A stretch of 64,000 bases of DNA from Liolophura sinensis (lineage: Eukaryota > Mollusca > Polyplacophora > Chitonida > Chitonidae): assembly GCF_032854445.1 (NCBI RefSeq), contig NC_088305.1, positions 2,237,001 to 2,301,000 of the forward strand. The letters run 5' to 3'. This document shows, piece after piece, positions 59,701 through 64,000 of this stretch. How positions within the stretch are numbered: the stretch's first letter is position 1; each line of letters begins with the position of its first letter. Both the position numbers and the translations under genes were made by a program. The notes beneath the pieces are model-generated. The model saw only the letters and a list, made by a program, of their open reading frames with translations. It was not told where the DNA came from and made no database searches.

Positions 59701-62632
59701 ACCTTAAAATCCCCCCCCCCCCGTCCAAAAATGACCTATGCTGTTTAAAAAGTTGGAATATTCCATATAGACGATGTACAGTTGTTAATATTCAGTACTT
59801 TCACTTATGTAAGCACTTTGTCAAAAACACTGACATATCGGAAGAAGGAAACAACATGCAAAACACGTTTCAAAACGACTGTACTGTATTTTTTACGATT
59901 AAGACAAAGCGTCTTGGCCTAGCCTGACTTCATTCACATTTATGCATTCATAGTTTACAGAAATATCAACATGAACTGGAACAGACTATGGCCTACATTT
60001 TAACAGTATAAAGTACAAAGTGGAAAACGTCGTTTATCTCACTGTTGTTCGGTTTCTCCTTACTGCTGGTAAATTTTGGTCAGGCACTGAATTGTTCCGC
60101 GCACTCCATTTTGTACACTGAGCTGCTTTTGTTGCCAGTGACGTCAAGTTTCAGAGTTCACTTTAAAAAATACACACCAACTTTCCAACACTCGCTCAGA
60201 CTCATTGAGCAGACGACCCCATCCTGCAGAGGCACGTGGTAAATGCCGGTCACGTGACGGTATGTCTGGAATGCACTACTGAGGACAGAACTGTTGCGCG
60301 GGTATTTCCACTCTATACCATCATCCAGTCCACCCACCTTATTCCCCTTGCCTGTGTCAACTTAGCACAGCCCTACATCAGCCTACACCTGCCCGGTGGC
60401 GGTCTGACCACACCTAGAACCCCGGCAAAGAGGTGCTATTTTAATACGTGTATAGTTTTAAACGAAGGTAAAAGGCAAAGTGAGTAAGAATGACATCATT
60501 GGCCGCCTGAATCATTCTTGGAATCATACCGTTAATAACCCAGCTGCCGCACACTGCATGTCCGATTAAGTATTACTGCGGTACTGATATACGCCTCTAA
60601 CATCAGTACTTGGTTATGACATATATCCACAAATTAGCTCAGAATTAAAAATTTGGAGCATCCGAATGACTCAATGAAGGGAGGAATCAACTTCGTTATT
60701 GTGCATCCTTGATGCTATATCGTATGACACCATGACATTCACGTTCTACATAAATGACTGATTGGCCGACTTATTACCGGTTACGTAGTGGCATGTTTGC
60801 TGTGACTCCATATGCACGCATTCTGTATTATTATTTCTGTCATCACTGTGCATTTCCGCTCTTAGATCATATATAGTGAACATCTACAGCAGTTGTACCT
60901 TGTATATTACTAGGCCTATTAACGAATAATTATCACACCTTACGTGCATTTTAGTGTCTTGAAATTGTATTATAAAATATTCCAAATTGAGTTTATTATA
61001 CAACTGGCTTACCAGAAGAAAACACGGTAACATGCGAAGCTTTGCGTTATTTAACATGTTAGCAGAATGCTCATTTTCTTTACATAAAAAAGGGTAGAGC
61101 CTCTGGGTGTTTAAACTAGTTACAGTTATCAAATGAATCAAATATAAAAATGAAAGCAAAAACGAAAATGTCTTTTTTATTCACCAGACCAAGAGGTGAC
61201 GTCGCGAGCTGGATTTGAACCTATAACAACATTCATCGGTTGCCCAGCGTTCAACAACGTAGCTGTTCAAAGCTTTCACATTAAGATATTCATCGTAGAA
61301 ATGGTAGAGCACACAAATTCAGCCCATCACGGTAAAGTGCAGACCTACAGAGTATGAAAACAGAACATCGCTAATAAAATCGTTGACTAGAGATCGCTTA
61401 GCTGTCAACAGAATGCTTATCTCTGACCTAGAAACGAACAACATTTACATGCTTGGCGCCAGTTGGCTGTGACACATTGTGGTAGGAAATCTCACGAACA
61501 GACTTCGAGACCATGTTGCACTAAAGGTCGTATTAAGCCTCGACCCCGCTCCTAAGTTCAAACTTGCGACTTTCCGTTTTCCAAACTAATGATACCTGTG
61601 CTTAAAACTGGAAAACTTGCATGAGACTTACAACTTCAGATTTACGACTTAAGATTTACGACTTACGACTGTTATCTTGGAGTCACGTAAGTTATTTTAA
61701 CAATGTGTATGTGTGTGCGAAAACGTTTTTCCACTTTATACCGCGATTCTTATGCTTTTAGGAAATCTAAGTGTTAGGATAACACAACTGTATATCATTT
61801 CTTGCAGATCACGAAGGGACGATCATCGCAAGATAATTTTCCAAAACAACATCAGTTCCCACAGGAATGTTTAAGAAATAATATATAAAAAGTAAAAAAA
61901 GCTGGTAAAATGTAAGAGAAAGACATTTTTAGAGCTTGAACAACCCGGTCGTTAGACACACGCGATGTTTTGTGAATCGATATATACCCATTAAAAAAAC
62001 TGAACCAAGCCTACTAAGATTGACTAATTATAAACATAAGTTAGTTACCGCGATCCAGTCAGGTATAGTTTTGTTTCACACAGTGATGGGGAATTTTTTG
62101 GGTCCCCAATCAGACGATAACCGCTGGAGCAGTTTGATCCGAAGTTTGAATCTATGCATCAAAACATACCAGCCGTCAACCAAAATGTTTCACATGGCCA
62201 AACACAAACCACCGAAGAACTGAGAAAGTATAAAGTTAGAAATTAGGACAGAGTCATGCAAAGAGTAGCGGTTAACAGGTTTTAAATGACGGTGGAATGT
62301 CGCAAGGAATGTTCTATGCGAATGGGTGAAATCAGGATTCAAATCGAGTACCATGATGGTATGCAAGTTGTCGATAATAAAGTATGTATCTCAGTTTCGC
62401 TTTGATTGTGACTGTTCATTTGACCAGCGTGTTGATCTAATTCAATGCGATGTATATACATCCCCTATAAGAAGTCCTACAAAACTTAGAGCAACAGAGG
62501 CCAAGTAGTAGAAGCAAGACTGAAATTACGGCACCTACCTTCAATGTATGGCAGGAAGAGCAAGGTGACACATGGCACTAAGAGATATCCCCAGGGATAC
62601 GAGTGCCGACCGAGAGTCTGTTTTCTCCCCAT
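38074..62632 (-). CDS. SUEL-lectin-like/CUB single-pass receptor with ITAM-like tail, seven-exon model
   Basis: Predicted 618-residue type I membrane receptor. Exons in transcript order: 62539-62632 (signal peptide), 43596-43865 (SUEL-type lectin-like, Cys-rich, residues ~32-121), 42297-42758 (CUB-like, ~122-275, with SPGYP, PCWW and four spaced Cys), 41337-41510 (stalk ending in a Thr-rich TTTTVTVT run), 40332-40394 (21-residue linker), 39414-39489 (transmembrane helix, ~355-379), 38074-38791 (tail). Most junctions are phase 1, all are GT-AG, and the sum, 1857 bp, is divisible by three. The tail begins with four Arg (stop-transfer). It has YDEP, YESI-x8-YSRV (residues 447-462), YAEI, YASP and two proline-rich SH3-type stretches. 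A glycan-binding, possibly immune, signalling role is inferred. The lectin assignment rests on the Cys pattern and the CPRGQ and LYLDVLNKCSG segments; the AxYGR motif is missing. The most uncertain part is linking the distant first exon, and further in-phase exons may lie in the 18.7 kb intron. Confidence 0.72.
39414..39489 (-). CDS. Receptor exon: transmembrane helix (copy 2)
   Basis: A 76-bp exon with acceptor ttttcag and donor AG/GTAGG. It encodes GLLIGLVVGG followed by LLSVCLVIGVAVLCL, about 25 uninterrupted apolar residues, ending before the Arg cluster of the next exon. Phases match both neighbours. The copy 1 equivalent is 14513-14588; copy 2 differs by one base that leaves Val unchanged. 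Confidence 0.85.
39535..39767 (-). mobile_element. Extra family A SINE present only in copy 2
   Basis: Inverted SINE from the (ATTT)n tail to the head end (ggcagactcctggttcattg). It is bracketed by 'gcaaagatttatttatt' on both sides, as expected of a target-site duplication in the tail of the older element. Copy 1 has one uninterrupted 'gcaaagatttatttattt' at this point (~14632). Confidence 0.85.
39768..39930 (-). mobile_element. Family A SINE in receptor intron, copy 2
   Basis: Counterpart of 14634-14800; the older of the two adjacent elements. Confidence 0.85.
40621..40863 (-). mobile_element. Full-length family A SINE in receptor intron, copy 2
   Basis: Counterpart of 15488-15730. Confidence 0.9.
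42297..42758 (-). CDS. Receptor exon: CUB-like domain (copy 2)
   Basis: Phase 1-1 exon of 462 bp encoding about 154 extracellular residues. CUB hallmarks in order are an N-terminal Cys (EACTG), GFVYSPGYPKRY, PCWWKLFLD, a VQFTIFEMQ strand, DFLRV, a third Cys (APSC), GDLLTV and a fourth Cys (VRCHM). Donor CAAG/GTAAGG joins in phase to the stalk exon. The copy 1 equivalent is 17166-17627, with an intact frame. Confidence 0.8.
43321..43574. mobile_element. Tc1/mariner-type MITE in receptor intron, copy 2
   Basis: Counterpart of 18190-18443 with the same ends and TA flanks. Confidence 0.7.
43596..43865 (-). CDS. Receptor exon: SUEL/rhamnose-binding-lectin-like domain (copy 2)
   Basis: Single phase 1-1 exon of 270 bp with acceptor tttcag and donor A/GTAAGT. 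The 90-residue product has Cys spaced as in SUEL galactose/rhamnose-binding lectin domains: RDRQCQVNAC, LQCPRGQMI, VTC, APCPG, LYLDVLNKCSG, RQRCSL, KVCLK and a closing VVFTCIQ. The usual AxYGR ligand-contact motif is not visible, so sugar specificity may have changed or been lost. A family profile search would be the decisive check. Confidence 0.65.
44300..44410 (+). CDS. Small ORF with signal-peptide-like start (36 codons)
   Basis: A + strand ORF beginning MNVQKAVVSFLVLLGLSI, with a basic residue, a long hydrophobic core and then a Cys-containing hydrophilic end, closing at a TAA that overlaps a GTAAGC donor-like site. The context has G at -3. The same ORF is intact in copy 1 (19205-19315). 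It lies inside a receptor intron on the opposite strand. No homology or further exons were recognised, so it may be chance. Confidence 0.2.
   Translation: MNVQKAVVSFLVLLGLSISIFHEKQCDTSLKHKQKM
44539..44775 (-). other. Possible coding segment with one in-frame TGA, upstream of the lectin exon
   Basis: On the - strand an ATG in good context (44775-44773) opens 42 codons of strand-like sequence (MAGISIGDK, LEVTELASFEIVTTV). A single TGA follows, then the same frame continues for about 38 codons (AAPVIEVNIPAEW) to a donor G/GTGAG at 44539. That donor is phase 1, as the lectin exon requires. A shorter exon using the ctgcag acceptor (44539-44634, 96 bp, phase 1-1) would avoid the TGA. Copy 1 (19448 to ~19683) keeps the TGA and also lacks one base near 19631. 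It may be a decayed or optional exon. Confidence 0.3.
44827..45129 (-). mobile_element. Family C SINE, inverted, copy 2
   Basis: Counterpart of 19743-20036. Confidence 0.85.
45232..46497. mobile_element. Foldback structure, copy 2
   Basis: Counterpart of 20142-21412, with arms 45232-45464 and 46260-46497. The left terminal repeat reads 'cagtttcacaaag', closer to the right-arm end than the copy 1 version (cagtttcttaaag). Confidence 0.75.
47637..48212. other. Start of single-copy region, no gene seen
   Basis: Follows the end of the duplicated part and lies in the long receptor intron. A 74-codon open frame (47828-48052) has no recognisable features. Its last ~70 bp resemble 62190-62260 (aacacaaacca..gaactta/gagaaagta), a possible old dispersed repeat. 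Confidence 0.4.
48213..48917. repeat. 51-bp minisatellite of short palindromes
   Basis: About 13-14 units of 51 bp (gtactcgtattttgtgacaa + accgtccggtctttgtgtag + a short end). Each unit contains the inverted repeat TGTGTAGA-NN-TCTACACA, with the two-base loop AG or GG. The 17-codon period leaves frames open on both strands (213 and 244 codons), but codons repeat identically with no start or splice support, so it is not a gene. Confidence 0.95.
48918..55600. other. No gene recognised
   Basis: About 6.7 kb within the proposed long receptor intron. It holds scattered open frames of 60-116 codons without homology or splice context, a tRNA-like B-box remnant near 51600-51625 and a C homopolymer at 54908-54926. 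Confidence 0.5.
55605..56175. repeat. 21-bp minisatellite
   Basis: Around 25 imperfect units of 'gtggtttagtttggttgtcc' + t. The 21-bp period creates a spurious 98-codon - strand frame with NHRTTK repeats and a 104-codon + strand frame. Confidence 0.95.
56176..58499. other. No gene recognised
   Basis: Contains a 16-base G run (56735-56750), a weak old SINE-like stretch near 57655-57790 and a short CAT-rich microsatellite (57945-57962). No exon could be supported. Confidence 0.45.
58500..58524 (-). mobile_element. SINE tail fragment
   Basis: Only the inner tail of a family A SINE (attggtgttttacgccgta) remains, about 60 bp before a MITE. Confidence 0.5.
58586..58725. mobile_element. Solo palindromic MITE
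   Basis: Ends 'agggacagtttcacaaatcg' and 'cttcgtgaaactgggccc' are inverted. The interior is rich in gtacgac/gtcgtac and largely self-complementary. It matches the units in the foldback structures at 20237-20373 and 21173-21313. Confidence 0.75.
58726..62538. other. No gene recognised
   Basis: AT-rich sequence with scattered short open frames (for example 60236-60487 and 61936-62223) lacking recognisable domains. A B-box-like word (ctggatttgaacctata on the + strand) near 61208 is an isolated tRNA-like remnant. Confidence 0.45.
62539..62632 (-). CDS. Candidate signal-peptide first exon of the receptor
   Basis: On the - strand, an ATG in strong context (A at -3, G at +4) opens 31 codons with a basic start (MGRKQTLGRH), a hydrophobic core (YLLVPCVTLLFLP) and then PYIE. 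It ends at a consensus donor (GAAG/GTAGGT) in phase 1. The receptor's lectin-like exon needs an upstream phase-1 exon, and the junction would encode Gly, giving PYIEGLSLRD. No better 5' exon was found nearer. It could instead start another secreted protein whose later exons I did not see. Confidence 0.55.
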
Positions 62633-62689
62633 CTTGATCACCAGCACTCCATGTTGCTTAGGAAATGATCAGTCCCTCGAGGAAAGGTT

Positions 62690-62990
62690 AAATCTCGGCC
62701 AGACATGCATGTCTTGGTAACATACATAAGATTGTGCAATGTAGACCTTGTTAGACACGGTTTGACCATTTAAACCTCGACTTCACACAATTGGCATATG
62801 TCTCAATAACACATCCAGAACTTTGTAACATAGAATGTGTTTGACACGGTTTGACGATCTCACCGAATAACACACCCAGGATTGTAGCACAGGCCAATAT
62901 TTGACATCACACTCCACACTACGTTTTCACGTTCTTACTAATATAACCATGTCCTTGTGACACACAAGCCTTGTTTGACAGCGCAATTCC
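62690..62990. repeat. Diverged tandem repeat, ~80-90 bp units
   Basis: Three to four degraded units sharing 'ttgttagacacggtttgac' / 'gtttgacacggtttgacg', 'aataacacatccag' / 'aataacacacccag' and 'gtaacata'. It lies just upstream (- strand sense) of the proposed first receptor exon. Confidence 0.5.
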
Positions 62991-63099
62991 CGTTTACAGT
63001 TTCGTTTGAAACTGTTGTCTGAACGGAGCTAGATGACAAACTGTTATCCATCCATCCATCTGTTCACTTCGACTGGACAGTTAACCAAACTTTGACAAG

Positions 63100-63740
63100 G
63101 TTAAATTACTCCTGTCTTTCTTGGCTGATAACCTACGACAGAAGAATCACTGAAGGTAGTAATCTCGTCCCTCGCTCCATCAGCGGAGCGCTACAATCGC
63201 CTCGGTTGATCTCTGCAGGCTGGAGTCCGACAGGGCGCCGCGTTGATGCCCGCCCGTTATGCGTTATACCTTCACCTTAAGCCACCGTCTGATGCACTCC
63301 GCCTTCGCCGTACCCTAAACATCATAACCGTAACTCCACATATCACATTTATCAGCGATGAGGGGAAGATGCACGCAAAACTGGCGCTGCTCCAGAGATA
63401 CGTAGCCGGAGCTCAGTGAGAAATCTGCGTGAACGAGTCCACCGTAGAGAAGACGAGCTTCTTTACTGGCTGTGACGTTCACTTGAGGGTAGGCGCTTAC
63501 GGGGCCACTTCACATGTTGTCGGCAGTCAGGCGATACCCACAGCTATACACGAGGGACCCGGACTATATAGCTGGTTCCCGCCACCGAGTGCTGATAGAG
63601 GGTATGAAGACCATACCAGCTGGTTTTGCGAGGGGACAACATCGCAGCTACCAGTGGTTGCAGGATGATTATCATTCATACGACTACGAGGAAAACCCTG
63701 CGTCCTCCTTTCCAACCGCCTTTACAGCCAATTTTTAAAA
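63100..63740. other. GC-richer stretch of unknown role
   Basis: More GC-rich than its surroundings. It has two overlapping + strand open frames (63429-63668, 79 codons; 63514-63738, 74 codons ending before TAA). The second ends with RSYQWLQDDYHSYDYEE, which is not low-complexity, but no domain or splice site is convincing. Being upstream of the - strand first exon, it could be promoter/5'UTR or a divergent gene. Confidence 0.3.
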
Positions 63741-64000
63741 CATTCTGAGGGAACTATGGGGTGTAGAGAACTAATTTGCATCTTTAATGACTTAAACAAA
63801 TCATTTTTAGCAACATGATCATATTAATTCTATGCGTGATTTCCACGGCAAAAAATGCTTTAGTGAATGAAAGGCCGCAGCACAGCCGGATTGCTCAAAC
63901 CAGGACCACATTTTCCAACAAATAATTGTAGGCGGACACTAATGATTCGAGAAAAAGGAGCATCAAATACATGTAATATTATCATCTAATATAGCTAAAA

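Overview
The window is animal (metazoan) genomic DNA. It has multi-exon genes with canonical GT-AG introns, many tRNA-derived SINEs, several minisatellites and long AT-rich non-coding stretches. The commonest SINE ends in a body reading '...gccgtactcaagaatatttcac...' with an (AAAT)n tail. A second family ends in '...atatgactgaaaaattgtt...' with (CACT)n or (CATA)n tails. I associate both with molluscs, so a bivalve or gastropod is my best guess; this is inferred from the repeats, not from a gene phylogeny.

Layout. Positions 1-22558 and 24754-47636 are two nearly identical copies of the same ~22.9 kb in the same orientation. They are separated by a run of exactly 200 N (22559-22758) and about 2 kb of SINE-rich sequence (22759-24753). 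Copy 1 stops at the gap, while copy 2 continues into unique sequence (47637-64000). This looks like two overlapping allelic contigs scaffolded one after the other (a false tandem duplication). A real tandem duplication cannot be excluded from sequence alone.

Genes. Each copy has two convergent genes. On the + strand is a complete ten-exon zinc-dependent medium-chain alcohol dehydrogenase (369 residues), intact in both copies (1835-10325 and 26604-35196). On the - strand is a single-pass membrane receptor with an SUEL-type lectin-like domain, a CUB-like domain, a Thr-rich stalk, one transmembrane helix and a long tyrosine- and proline-rich tail with an ITAM-like motif. In copy 2 I can assemble seven phase-compatible exons into a 618-residue model (38074-62632). 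Its signal-peptide exon lies about 18.7 kb upstream of the lectin exon, in the unique region. In copy 1 the receptor has homopolymer indels and a 28-bp deletion, and its 5' exon is cut off by the gap.

The remainder of 47637-64000 holds a 51-bp minisatellite of small palindromes, a 21-bp minisatellite, one MITE and no other gene I can support. Nothing here resembles a prokaryotic system, CRISPR array or operon. The most interesting biology is the lectin/CUB receptor with the ITAM-like tail; the most consequential observation is the duplicated assembly.
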